Origin: Alentia gelatinosa
Lineage: Eukaryota; Annelida; Polychaeta; Phyllodocida; Polynoidae
Direction: 5' to 3'
Assembly: GCA_950022655.1 (NCBI GenBank)
Contig: OX465584.1
Location: 8,275,124-8,339,123 of the forward strand
DNA length: 64,000 bases
In this document: one piece after another, positions 33,056 through 43,694 of the stretch
How the letters are laid out: every line of letters begins with the position of its first letter
Numbering within the stretch: the first letter of the stretch is position 1
Made by a program: the position numbers and the translations under genes
Notes under the pieces: generated by a model
The model's database searches: none
The model's input: the letters and a program-made list of their open reading frames with translations, nothing else
Told to the model about the DNA's origin: nothing

Positions 33056-33450
33056 GGGAGGAGGCAGGGGTCGGGTCACCGTACTCTTACTAGTCAGGCG
33101 CCGTCCTGCATCCCCCTCATTCAACACAAGGGTTCCGCATTCCTCCAGTTAGTTAAAGCCCTCCCGGCGCGCCCCGGAGACGGCCCGCCCCTCTCCTCCA
33201 GACGGGAGAGGTTGGGGCGGGCTCTACACGGCCTCTCCAGCCGCGGACCCCGGGTCCGGCACGGCGGGGGGCGGCGGGGCCACTCCGACTATTTCCCCGG
33301 AGGCGGGCAGGGAGGAGGCTGGAGGAGGGGGTGGTGGGATGGTGGTACTTGACCCCAGACCAATGCCTCGTCTCTCCTCCGCTACGACGAGAGGACCACC
33401 CCAACGACTCGCGACAAGGCATGCCGGCGTGTAGGGGAAGGGAGAAGGGC
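33056..33450. other. GC-rich DNA, no gene recognised
   Basis: CpG-rich 33155-33310 between two repeat arrays. No motif cluster or exon seen. Minus-strand frames enter it from the neighbouring minisatellite. Confidence 0.45.
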
Positions 33451-34707
33451 GTATGCACACAGGGTGTGTAGAGAGAAGGGGGTATGTAGACAGGGTGTGT
33501 AGAGTGAAGGGGGTATGTAGACAGGGGGTGTAGACTGAAGGGGGTATGTAGACAGGGTGTGTAGAGAGAAGGGAGTATGTAGACACGGTGTGTAGGGAAA
33601 AGGGGGTATGTAGACAGGGTGTGTAGAGAGAAGGGGGTATGTAGACAGGGTGTGTAGACTGAAGGGGGTATGCACACAGGGTGTGTAGAGAGAAGGGGGT
33701 ATGTAGACAGGGTGTGTAGAGTGAAGGGGGTATGTAGACAGGGTGTGTAGAGAGAAGGGGGTATGTAGACAGGGTGTGTAGAGTGAAGGGGGTATGTAGA
33801 CAGGGTGTGTAGAGAGAAGGGGGTATGTAGACAGGGTGTGTAGAGTGAAGGGGGTATGTAGACAGGGTGTGTAGAGAGAAGGGGGTATGTAGACAGGGTG
33901 TGTAGAGTGAAGGGGGTATGTAGAGTGAAGGGGGTATGTAGACAGGGTGTGTAGCGAGAAGGGGGTATGTAGACAGGGTATGTAGAGTGAAGGGGGTATG
34001 CACACAGGGTGTGTAGAGAGAAGGGGGTATGTAGACAGGGTGTGTAGAGAGAAGGGGGTATGTAGACAGGGTGTGTAGAGAGAAGGGGGTATGTAGACAG
34101 GGTGTGTAGAGAGAAGGGGGTATGTAGACAGGGTGTGTAGAGAGAAGGGCGTATGTAGACAGGGTGTGTAGAGAGAAGGGGGTATGTAGACAGGGTGTGT
34201 AGAGTGAAGGGGGTATGCAGACAGGGTGTGTAGAGAGAAGGGCGTATGTAGACAGGGTGTGTAGAGAGAAGGGGGTATGCACACAGGGTGTGTAGAGAGA
34301 AGGGGGTATGTAGACAGGGTGTGTAGAGTGAAGGGGGTATGTAGACAGGGTGTGTAGAGAGAAGGGGGTATGTAGACAGGGTGTGTAGAGTGAAGGGGGT
34401 ATGTAGAGTGAAGGGGGTATGTAGACAGGGTGTGTAGAGTGAAGGGGGTATGCAGACAGGGTGTGTAGGGAGAAGGGGGTATGTAGACAGGGTGTGTAGA
34501 GAGAAGGGGGTATGCACACAGGGTGTGTAGAGAGAAGGGGGTATGTAGACAGGGTGTGTAGAGAGAAGGGCGTATGTAGACAGGGTGTGTAGAGAGAAGG
34601 GGGTATGCACACAGGGTGTGTAGAGAGAAGGGGGTATGTAGACAGGGTGTGTAGAGTGAAGGGGGTATGTAGACAGGGTGTGTAGACTGAAGGGGGTATG
34701 CAGACAG
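33451..34707. repeat. 31-bp minisatellite, about 40 units
   Basis: The unit is AAGGGGGTATGTAGACAGGG followed by TGTGTAGAGAG. Variants differ at a few sites (GAGTG for GAGAG, CACACAGG for TAGACAGG). Two shortened units (about 33905 and 34388) lie about 480 bp apart, hinting at a higher-order block. With no stop codon in any minus-strand frame, 31-residue repeats extend for up to 549 codons. Confidence 0.97.
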
Positions 34708-34935
34708 TAGGAAGCCCTCCCCCCCCCCCGCCCCCCTCCTTCACCTCCCCCGCCCCTCTCAGTGAAGCCCTCTTCACTGGACGCTTATATACGCCTACAT
34801 ATGAGGTGTATACACACGGGGAATTAGACGACCTTGTATACGCAAAATACCTACTTATATACGCCGGGCGCATCCATATGTAAAATGGTGGTTTTCGTGC
34901 AGTGCATCAAAAGGCATTATGTAAGTATATACAAA
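34690..34935. repeat. dispersed repeat paired with 5.24-5.5 kb
   Basis: AGTAGGAAGCCCTCCCC, CTTATATACGCC and GGTGGTTTTCGTGCAGTG match 5240-5500. It borders the 31-bp array directly and carries a C-run. Confidence 0.5.
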
Positions 34936-35720
34936 ATATGTGAGGGTGCAAAGTGTGAATATATGGAAGTATTCGTTTCTGCATTACTCAGATATCCGAT
35001 ATGAATTGTTCTTTGATGCTATTCTCTAAGCTGTAACAATAAGTAGGATGCAGTTTAGATACTTATCTCGCGAAACCAAACTGCCAGTGTATGGAAATTA
35101 GGTAAAACAATGAAAATAGAGAACTGGCAGTTGAAATAAGATAAGGACTAAACAAGGAACAAGTTCTTCATGCGTCTGCATGATATTAAAAGCTTTTTTC
35201 CTGTGATTTTAATAATATCTAACCAAGTGATGGTAATCTTAATTAAAATGTTTAAAAAAAAGACTACATTTAAGATGGATATATATATGTTCTATTTCAG
35301 AAATAAATGAGCTTGCTCACATATAAAAAAAAGATAAGATGCTAGACATTGGGTAGAGGACATTGGGATTTGGTGGAGTAAGTAGGGTGCAGGGCACAGG
35401 GGGATGTGGTACTAGGACAGGGGAGGGGTGTGGTGGTGGGTACCGCTACTGGTCTGAGAGCTGGGCTGTAATCATATTGGGTGATCGATGGGCGGCAGGG
35501 ACTGAATACTTGTCTACGGGCGGCCCCCGGGACGAGAACCACTCCGATAGCCACCAGAGGAAGGGTCTGCGTGCCTCTCCGTGTGTCTGTGAATCTGGGC
35601 GTATCTCTGTTATCTGCCGGTTACTGTGCGAGTCTCACTAGGTGAGGGTGTCAAGGTATAAGTGAGACTTACCAATAGCTACAGCCAAATAAAGCCAGTT
35701 CTCCGTCATGAAAGTCCATG
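34936..35720. other. no gene recognised
   Basis: AT-rich to 35340, then G-rich to 35520. ACTGGCAGTTGAAATAAG and CAAACTGCCAGTGTATGG (35080-35140) form a short inverted repeat. Confidence 0.5.
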
Positions 35721-35723
35721 AAA

Positions 35724-36290
35724 TGCCTGTTAAATAATCTAGGCTCGTAGACCCTTTTTGTATGCCATAAGAGACCCAGGGAGGATATGGGTCAACCAAA
35801 CTCATATCTACAGTATTTACAGTATTTACCATATACAGATTGTGAAATTCTTGTGAGCAACTATGTGGCTTTGCTTAGTTTTTTTAATTTTGATTAGTTG
35901 TTGAAGCTATTATCTGTCTTTAACTTTGAAAGTTAATACAAATGTTTTTGTATTTCCCATAAATTAACCAGATTCATCTGGTAACGGGTTTATATTCAGT
36001 GCTATATGTGAATGTGTAATCAAACCATTTTTGTTAAAGAAATCTATATTATTTTGAGCTGGAATGTACTTGGAAACTGTCTCCATACTCAAACCAGCTA
36101 GATGTAGTTGATTGGAGGCAGTATAAACAACGAAAATTTAAAAAAAAAACAAAAAAAAACCCACCACTTTATTCTACACTTATGGACTACCTTATGGAGG
36201 GTTAATATTGGATTAGCGAACAGTCTTACGTATTATTAAATGATAACCCTTGTAGGAGGTATAGAAAAAGGTCATCATTTACTCGCTCTT
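35724..36290. mobile_element. TIR element as at 16782-17003, interrupted
   Basis: GCCTGTTAAATAATCTAGGC, AGACCCTTTT and GAGACCCAGGGA match the 16.8 kb copy until about 35792. The match resumes at CTTTATTCTACACTTATGG (36167) and runs to GGTATAGAAAAAGGTC. The right terminus is decayed. The intervening piece is a separate insertion. Confidence 0.7.
35793..36166 (+). mobile_element. poly-A-ended insertion
   Basis: About 374 bp absent from the 16.8 kb copy. It is AT-rich and ends in an A-rich tract (AAAAAAAAAACAAAAAAAAA near 36140), which suggests retroposition on the plus strand. No tRNA-like head seen, so it is either a truncated retroposon or a processed fragment. Confidence 0.5.
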
Positions 36291-36329
36291 CTCCGACAAG
36301 GATTGTTATCGTTATTTTAACCTTCATAT

Positions 36330-36607
36330 TTCATATCTCACCCCTGGTATTTTTCCCCAATAAACTTAACATTGGGAAGTCGTACTCAATGTCCATAAAG
36401 TATTTAGAAAAAAATACTGAATGATGGAGCATGACACAAATGTGAGCCAATTAGCCAATGTGAGAGGTGAGATAAAGTCAGAAACCTATTCAAGTTTACG
36501 GTCACAGTTCGAACCCATCTCGTTTGAATCGCTACGTAATTCACGCGGTTTCTCCTTGTGAAGTACAACGCGATTCGCACTCGATCGGTTACGAGCTTGA
36601 CCCTAAA
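36330..36607 (+). mobile_element. two-module element with CGTTTGAATCGC hairpin
   Basis: ATATCTCACCCCTGGTATTT, ATAAACTTAACATTGGG, then AGGTGAGATAAAGTC closes module 1. The hairpin uses arms TCTCGTTTGAATCGCTACG and its inverse around ATTCACGCGGTTTCTCC. The arm sequence differs entirely from 37366-37662. The right end is broken by the palindromic element at 36608. Confidence 0.75.
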
Positions 36608-36825
36608 GCCGGAGACACACCAAGCGAGAAACGCAGCACGTTCCGTAAGCGCCAACACAAAATGGCCTATATGTGAGCTATTATTTCATATTTCACCTGA
36701 TTATTGCTTCCAAGATGCTAAATTTTAGGCAGGAGATATTCCTATGAAATAATATCTCACATACACGCCAATTTGTGTTGGCGATTCCAGAGATCGCTGC
36801 ATTCACTCGCTTGGTGTGTCCCCGG
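36608..36825. mobile_element. TIR element CCGGAGACACACCAAGCGAG
   Basis: The left terminus is matched inversely by CTCGCTTGGTGTGTCCCCGG. Inner arms are CCAACACAAAATGGC with GCCAATTTGTGTTGG, then TATTTCATA and TATGAAATA. About 218 bp, almost wholly palindromic. TTAACCTTCATAGGTTTCC follows it, the words that normally follow the interrupted element. Confidence 0.75.
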
Positions 36826-37365
36826 TATTAACCTTCATAGGTTTCCTCTATAAGAACCAGAATATATTTTCCATACTTAACACAGTGTAATAAGCAAACA
36901 TTTGTTCCGGTGTTACTCAGAAACACGATTTGAGCGAGCCACCAATGTTCTGAATTTGCTCGTAACCATCTTGCCTCCCCGCCCAAAACCCATGGGAGAC
37001 TAATAGCTGTGCCCCGTGTTAATGTCGTTTAATGATTTTTCCCATGCCCGAGTGAGGTTGTCGACTGAAGAAAGCCTTCATTACATGTCTCCCCGTGCCT
37101 CCTCTCAGGGTCAATACTCAATGCCAGCAGCCACTGAGCACGTGTTTTCCCCCGACGGAGTAAAGAGACACACCCTGAGTGGTTGTTCCGTGAAAATACA
37201 CCATTGCAATGTTACATGATACAAGGGGCAGCTTTGCGGCTACGCAGCATGAATAATAGACAAGTATCATAGCGTTCTGTAACCACAAAACGTATCGTCC
37301 TATTGGCTCAACATAAGGCATATCGTAAGAACGGATAGTTAGAGGGTCAGATCTAGCACGATATC
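36826..37365. other. no gene recognised
   Basis: Unique-looking with frames of at most 83 codons and no domain signature. Confidence 0.5.
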
Positions 37366-37662
37366 TCATCCCTGGTATTTATGTCCCCTAGGCGTAACAT
37401 TGGGAACTCGTTCTCCATACCCTTCCGAGTATTGCAGTCCGTTCTCCATGGTTTACATCCTGTGTGTGGTCCATTCTTTTAGTGTGAACAAGGGTGGGAT
37501 AGATACAGAAAGCAACTTGTTTTGGTAAAGAAGTCGTTCTGACACTCGTTTGAATGCTACGTGATATTCACTTGGCTGTCGCCTCGTTCATATCACTCCG
37601 CATCAAGCTCATGGAGAATGAAGACTTTGACCAAAACTTGTTGGTATCTCCTTAAGTACTCT
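37366..37662 (+). mobile_element. complete two-module fold-back element
   Basis: ATATCTCATCCCTGGTATTT, CCTAGGCGTAACATTGGG, ACTCGTTCTCCAT, TATTGCAGTCCGTTC, then AGGGTGGGATAGATAC closes module 1. The hairpin has arms AACTTGTTTTGGTAAAGAAG and GACTTTGACCAAAACTTGTT, loop GATATTCACTTGGCTGTC. It ends TTGTTGGTATCTCCTTAAG. Confidence 0.85.
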
Positions 37663-37679
37663 CGCAGGTAGTAGGACAT

Positions 37680-38100
37680 GTGCCACAGGCAACAAGTGTC
37701 ACAGGCAGCATGTGTCACAGTTGGTTGGTTTGATTTAATGTCCAGTTTACCATTACGGGTTCTCACCAGACTTTCTCAAGGTTCTTTTACACCACAAGGG
37801 GGGTGATCAAATCTATGGAATGAATTAAGGAAGAAATCTCACCCCTACACATTTACCGAGGTGAGAGTTCTTTTACTTCCCACACCACATAGACATGGTA
37901 TGAGAAGGATCGTCCTTTGATATATCAGTAAATCTACAACTGCTGGCGATGAAGTAGAAGAGTGGCTGCAGTGGGATTTGAACCCACAATCTTAGGATTA
38001 CAAGTCCAAGGCCTTAACCACTGAGCTAACTTCCCACCCCCGCATGTGTCACAGGCAGCAGGTGTCACAGGCAACATGGCATCTGTCACAACCAGACAAC
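37680..38100. repeat. CACAGGCAGCATGTGT minisatellite split by SINE
   Basis: Short GTGTCACAGGCA(G)CA units lie on either side of the SINE at 37720-38042. Confidence 0.7.
37720..38042 (-). mobile_element. full-length SINE with 11-bp TSD
   Basis: CATGTGTCACA flanks it at 37709-37719 and 38043-38053. It runs from a short GGTTGGTT tail through GACATTAAATCAAACC to the tRNA-like head with intact A- and B-box words near 37963-38030. The best delimited SINE in the window. Confidence 0.92.
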
Positions 38101-38540
38101 CATGTGTCACAAGAAAATAGTTTTATAACTATTCTTGTCACTCAACCCCACAATTCCATACAGATTATATTGAAATTTGATCTGCCATTCCCTCAGCATC
38201 CCTTCCAGTGCTATTTTCATATATATCCATAGCACATGGCTTCTGCCTTGTCCATCGACTGTAGCGCCGCTGAGAATTAACGCCTACGGATTAACCTATG
38301 CGGCGAGCAGCGAGGGTGGAAACTAGGAGTCAATTCTCTCCGCGAACACAAGGCTTCTGATAAGCGGAGGGAGTCAGTGGGGGGAGGGTCAGTCTGGCGT
38401 GTTGCGCTTGGCACCGCCTCCCTCTAGGCCTCCCTCTTATCCCTCCTGTTATTATCTAAGCACACACGTAGCCCCGACAAGAACAACGCAGGCCTGCCAG
38501 CCCCTCGTGTTGTGTCAGGGGAGGAAGCTTATCTATAGTC
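38101..38540. other. no gene recognised
   Basis: CpG-containing segment 38260-38420, otherwise ordinary. No repeat or coding signal supported. Confidence 0.45.
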
Positions 38541-38549
38541 GTGTGTAGG

Positions 38550-39145
38550 CAATCATGGCAACGTGTTGGAAGCCGATACATGATATTCAATGTGTTCTAA
38601 ATGTCATATATATACAATCATGGCAATGTGTTGGAAGCCGATACATGATATTCAATGTGTTCGAAATGTTGTATATAGGCAATCATGGCCACGTGTTGGA
38701 AGCTGATATACGGTACTCAATGTGTTCAAAATGTTGTATATATAGACCATCATGGCAACGTGTTGGAAGTCGATACATGATATTCAATGTGCCTGATATG
38801 TTGTACATAGGCAATCATGGCAATATGTTGGAAGCTGAGATACGGTATTCAATGTGTCCGAAATGTTGTATACAATCATGGCAACGTTTTGAAAGATGAT
38901 ACATGATATTCAATGTGCCTGAAATGTTGTATATAGACAATCATGGCAATGTGTTGGAAGCCAATACAAGATATTTAATGTGTCTGAAATTTTGTATGTA
39001 GACAATCATGGCAGCATGTTGGAAGCCGATACAAGATATTTAATGTGTCTGAAATGTTCATGGTAACGTGTTGGAAGCCGATATACAATATCTAATGCGT
39101 CTGAAATATTGTGTATAGATAATTATGGCAACGTATTCGAAGCCG
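38550..39145. repeat. ~62-bp minisatellite, about ten units
   Basis: Units of CAATCATGGCAACGTGTTGG, AAGCCGATACATGATATTC and AATGTGTCTGAAATGTTG, diverged 10-20 percent by eye. A frame of 114 codons across it is a repeat artefact. Confidence 0.9.
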
Positions 39146-39605
39146 ATGACAGGGTATGCTGCCTGGTTGATCCAAGCATCTTACTCTTTTCGATTATATC
39201 TTATCGAAAATCTTACATTCCTTGAGGAGATGAAGAATTTCTCTCTTGCCAGTGTTATGGAAAACACTAAGCATTGCTCTTACATTCTTTAGTAGAAATA
39301 TGTGGAATTTACTGAGCCCTACTCATGCGTCATGTAACATGGTAAATAATGAACGCAGAACTTATCACCTACTGCTAATATGATGACGTCCGATTAAAGA
39401 TGACGTCACACAGTAACTTCACTCTACGACTAAAATACTTCTCATGTAACTTTTGAAAACCACTCACAACCCCTTGACACTCTCCATAGCGCTCTGACAA
39501 TTTGGACTTCAATCAAAAGGAGAGCCGGAATTAGGAACACATAATGAGTGTCATTCCAATCGGAAGTGACGTCACCAAACGCTGAAAGCGGTACTGCGTC
39601 GCTCG
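39146..39605. other. no gene recognised
   Basis: GCCTGGTTGATCC (39161-39173) matches the first bases of 18S rRNA, but the following bases do not continue the match. Otherwise unique-looking. Confidence 0.5.
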
Positions 39606-39609
39606 GCGG

Positions 39610-40235
39610 TTACTGAAGAGCTCGACCCGAAACAGACTCGACCCATAATTGTCAGGAGAACTCGATCCGTTTTGGAGAAATCGATTGGAGAACTCGACTC
39701 GTTTCAGATACTTATGAATAAGACATTTTAATATACATAGAAGGAAAGGTCTCACTAGTTAGCTTGGACAAATAAACGAGGGGATATAGAAAACAAATCC
39801 AGTTATACTTAGGTGTAGGGTTAAGGTTAGGGATGAGGATATGGATAGGGTTAGGGCTAGGGCTAGGGTTAGTGATAGGGTCAGGGTTAGGAATAGGATT
39901 AAGGTCAGGGATAGGGTTAGGGTCAGGGTTAGGGATAGGGAAAGGGTTAAGAAAGGGATAGGGGAAGGGTTTTCTGTCTGGTTTCTTCCCAGAAAAGACC
40001 AAATTTGAACCCAAGATAACATACTTAATACTAAATATGGTTGTCATCAACAGTTGTAATGAGTCACTTGAGTTTAAAAAAGATTTAAAACGGGTTGAGT
40101 TTGATACAGGTTGAGTTCTTAGAAAAGGTCGAGTTTGTTACAGATTGAGTTCTTAAAACTGGTCGAGTTCATCACAAGTTTTTTACGAGTCGAGTTTTTT
40201 ACGGGTCGAGTTTTTTTACGGGTCGAGTTCTCCAG
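39610..40235. repeat. inverted GACTCGACC arms around telomere-like core
   Basis: Left arm words GAGCTCGACCCG, AGACTCGACCC and GAACTCGACTCG (39617-39700) face right arm words ACGGGTCGAGTT and GGTTGAGTTC (40088-40228). The whole unit may be an element carrying the TTAGGG-like block. Confidence 0.55.
39826..39972. repeat. degenerate TTAGGG interstitial telomeric-like repeat
   Basis: About 20 units of GGTTAG, AGGGTTAGGG, GGGATAGGG and GGGCTAGGG. TTAGGG is the usual animal telomere unit. The degeneracy shows this is not an active telomere. Confidence 0.75.
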
Positions 40236-40900
40236 TATCCATCTCGGCCGGGCTGGCTGTAGATTGTACAGATAAGCGACAATAACAATCTCCCTCAGAC
40301 TCCCCACCACTCCAGGGACGCTAGACACTAGGTGGCGCAGGTATACATCCCGTATCATCCGGGTCATCTCGCCCGTTTCCGGATCCGGTCTCGGGGTCGG
40401 CTGGTACCCGGCAGGTGGCGGCCCCGTAGAGGGTGCGATCCGCTGATACCCGGCTTGTAAGATGAGGGAGGCTGAATCCTCCATTCTCTCCTCCCACAAG
40501 GACCGGAAGCTTCACTCCCTCCACCTACCGGAGTGACCGCGGCGCAGATTGTTATGATACTCACAAATGAGCATTTGCCGCACGTGGCATTTGGAGAAGA
40601 AATTACCTCTGCGGGTGCGGCTTGGCGCTCTGGTCCGCATACGCAGTTTTTATCTCACCCCTGGTACAAGGTTAGCCAGATGAATAACATTTAAAAAATG
40701 CAACAATCACATACTCGCCATGACCACTTGAAGAAGTCCCAGTCTGCAAATTTTCATTTCTGAATATCTATCAAAATTTCATTTCCTTTTCATATCCAAG
40801 GTCCTGCTGATCCATGAATTTATATATCTTCTTTCAGTCATAGGAAATTCACAAAAGCTCATTTCTGCTATGTCGATAATATGAGGGCCTGTAGAGTTTT
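40236..40900. other. no gene; isolated ATCTCACCCCTGG word
   Basis: 40300-40560 is CpG-rich. At 40650 TATCTCACCCCTGGTACAAGG opens what may be a decayed copy of the element starting at 40908. No coding signature. Confidence 0.45.
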
Positions 40901-40907
40901 GACCAGC

Positions 40908-41690
40908 ATTCATCTCACCCCTGGTACAAGTGTAATAGGAATTACACTGAAAAATTATATGCAACGATCACCAACGTAAAGTGCCAATACTACGCCATGG
41001 TCGTGGCAGAGTGATGTGAGATGATGTCACAGCACCCAGGATGTGAGAAAGTAGGCATGACATCAACATGGAGATTTCTACGGTCTTAACTGGATATATG
41101 TGAAGTAATTTGAATTATTCTGATATTGTGATGCTATTCTAATGTCATTGAAAGGGGTTGAGATAAATCCAGAACCGTACTTGAATAGTAAAATAGAAAA
41201 TACTCCACTTGTTAGGATGTGCAGTAATCATCAATCGGCTTTTCCTCGATGATGATTACAGCGCATCCAAACTCATGGAGTATTGTCTATTTATACGATT
41301 CTCGAACCAGCTTTATATGAATATGGAGCATTTATATAGAACTACATCGAGAATCTTATAAATACACACTACTCAACAAGTTTGGACAAGTCGCAGTCAT
41401 CATCGGGAGAGGCGATTAAGGATTATGGCACATCCAAATGACTGGAGTATTGTCTAATTTACAATTTGAGTGCGGTTCAGGATTGATCTCACCCCTTTCT
41501 ATAACATTAAATAGCATTATAATATCAGATTAATTAGAATATACTTAGCAAATCCATATGACATCATCTCACATTCACTAGACCACGGCCGTGGCATAGT
41601 ATTGTCATTTTACGGGGTTGATTGTTGAGTATTTTTTTCTAATGTTATTGCTATGGCTAAACTTGTACCGGGGGTGAGATAAGAGTTGCT
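40908..41690. mobile_element. 783-bp imperfect palindrome with ATCTCACCCCTGGTAC ends
   Basis: The left end CATCTCACCCCTGGTACAAG is inverted at the right as CTTGTACCGGGGGTGAGAT. Internal pairs in order are CATGGTCGTGGC with GACCACGGCCGTGG, GATGTGAGATGATGTCA with GACATCATCTCACATTC, AAAGGGGTTGAGATAAATCC with GATTGATCTCACCCCTTTC, and a CGATTCTCGA/TCGAGAATC centre at 41300-41360. It shares its terminal words with the two-module family but pairs along its whole length. No coding capacity. Confidence 0.8.
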
Positions 41691-41900
41691 CCCTCAGGTG
41701 GTGTTACTGAGCAGTAAGAGCAGTTCCATAAATAGTAAAGAGGCAGAGGCTGGTTATAGTGTCTGCGGGTCTATGTTGTGGTGCAGTGCGTCTGTGACCA
41801 GCACACTGAGCAGCTCATCAGCGGCACACTTACAATGACCAGCCTAGAAGAGAACTGTCATTAGGCCTGAATGGTGATATGCCTATTGTAAGTATATACA
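41691..41900. other. no gene recognised
   Basis: Short unique-looking spacer. Confidence 0.4.
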
Positions 41901-41990
41901 TTTACTATATACCCATGCCGTGTATACTTTAAATACGCACCGTTTCGCCACTTAACGTAAAAATACCTCCTGGTCCGAACCTATAGGGCA
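41901..41990. mobile_element. partial copy of element B (17638-17821)
   Basis: TTTACTATATACCCATGCCG, AAATACGCACCGTTTCG, ACGTAAAAATAC and TGGTCCGAACC follow the reversed order of 17821-17730. The other end is missing. Confidence 0.7.
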
Positions 41991-42239
41991 TATAGCCATT
42001 GTGCTATGGAGGTTGCCATCTTGCCCCCGATCTAAAACACCAGGTGACAGGACCAATTATCAATGGATTTTATCGGAAATATTTTAGGGGCTTGCCATGG
42101 AGGGATTATAACCTTGTCTCAATATTATATATAGAATATTACAACTGATAACAGTGTTCCCCCCCCCGACTACAGTGGTGCTATCTTACAATTTCTTGGC
42201 GGATGATGGCAGAACTAACAATCACTCTGTGCTATAAGA

Positions 42240-42625
42240 GCACTGTCATTAGACCTCAATGGAGATATGGCTAATTTATTTCGACTTGAGGGAAATTTCC
42301 TGGTCCTATCTATCTAGCTTTATTATCTATCGTATATTGAAGTCCCCATTGAAAATGTATGGGAACACAGTAAATCAATTCACATCAATTAGAAACTGTC
42401 AGATACCATTACCATTGTATACGTATTCAAATCCATTGTATACGCCCTCCAAATACCACATTGAGGGTTATAGAACGATTTCTCTTTATCTCCTATATAC
42501 ACTAAAGGAACAGACGATACACAAGATATAGACCATGGAGAACGGACTACAATACTCATAAAGGCATGGAGAACGAGTTTCCAATGTTAAGCCTATAGGA
42601 TAAGGATACCAGGGGTGAGATAAAT
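42240..42625. mobile_element. dispersed family fragment plus partial two-module element
   Basis: 42330-42455 (AGTCCCCATTGAAAATGTATG, ACTGTCAGATACCAT, CCATTGTATACG) matches 58970-59100 and partly 11875-11935. 42480-42625, on the minus strand, is module 1 of the ATCTCACCCCTGG family (TTTATCTCACCCCTGGTATC, TATAGGCTTAACATTGG). Confidence 0.65.
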
Positions 42626-43315
42626 AATTGATATCAATACAGGACGAGGCGACGTCCTTCTCCCCTAGAAAAAAAATTTAAATTATTTTTTTAAAATAAA
42701 AACGAGATAAATAATGGAACGGCTCCTCAGGAGTTTACCATGTCAGTATATAGCAGTACGCGTTCTCTATTTTTCAATCCTCAATCATATTTTTCTATCA
42801 ATTACACTCCCATGTACGGCCGATCAACAGACCACAGTTTTATCTCTCCACTTTGCTGCGTATTCCTCACACACCGTGCGCAGGAAATCCCGTCCGATTC
42901 GTTCCGCGTGTGATTCCGTGAATAGGTCGCGTCGTCTTGTGAGTATTTAATACCGTATGAGTCGTCCAGCTTGCTTCCGCCGGGTGCGGGATTGAATTAA
43001 CATGAGGACTGATTGGCTGTCGTGGTGGCTGGGGTAGCGGTGAAGGAGAGACTGGGTGTGAGTGAGGGTGACAGGCAGGGCAGGCTGATGGGTATTGATT
43101 AATTGCAGATTTGTGTCTCGACTATCGCGACAGAAATGTGAATATGAAGCGACTTGGGAAATGGCGCCCAGTGACAAACTGCCGGTAAGTGAGTGTAAAA
43201 CAGCGGGTAATGTGTCATGTAAAAACGTCCAATCATTCTGTACACATTCACACTCAACCCATCACACCACTAAACCCATGCCCATCCTTTCTCACTATGC
43301 TTACCTCTCTATCTA
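42626..43315. other. no gene recognised
   Basis: An A/T run at 42668-42705 is followed by ordinary sequence. 42880-42960 is mildly CpG-rich. Overlapping frames on both strands (42947-43177 and 43095-43427) have no family. Confidence 0.45.
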
Positions 43316-43605
43316 TCTCACCCCTGGAATTTTTTCTTCACATAGACTTAACATTGGAAACTCGTACTCAACACCCGTGGAGTATTGTAGAAAGATACTC
43401 AATATAGGAAAGTGGCATACATTTTAGCCAATTAGTCAGTGATAGGGGTGAGATAAAATCTGAACCGCAACTGGTCCATAGCCACTGATGATGTGCCATT
43501 CATTTTGGTTTGCTACATAATTCACTCGGCTTTGCTTCGTGAGATTATTCCGCAAACAAAACTCATGGCAAATTTCCAGTAGCTATGGATCTTGATGTAG
43601 TTCCT
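43316..43605 (+). mobile_element. two-module element with CATAGCCACTG hairpin arms
   Basis: CTATCTCACCCCTGGAATTT, ATAGACTTAACATTGG, AACTCGTACTCAACACC, then AGGGGTGAGATAAAATC closes module 1. Hairpin arms GTCCATAGCCACTG and CAGTAGCTATGGATC enclose GCTACATAATTCACTCGGC. The arms are unlike those at 36.5 and 37.6 kb. Confidence 0.8.
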
Positions 43606-43694
43606 TATTAGCCTTTTTTTTTAGCAAGATGTGCTTATAAACATGTTCATTCATCCCAAATGGAGTTGATCTTCCGTAGATCAAATCAGATATT

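Noticed and set aside
32346..33352. Open frames of 214 and 309 codons with QAGRQAGR repeats
   Set aside because: Translation of (GCAG)n/(CAGG)n microsatellite.
33153..34873. Minus-strand open frames of 485, 549 and 300 codons
   Set aside because: They lie in a 31-bp tandem array without stop codons. All three frames read the same 31-residue repeat, which is expected from the repeat alone.
39161..39173. GCCTGGTTGATCC, as at the 5' end of 18S rRNA
   Set aside because: Similarity stops after about 13 bases and no further rRNA sequence follows.
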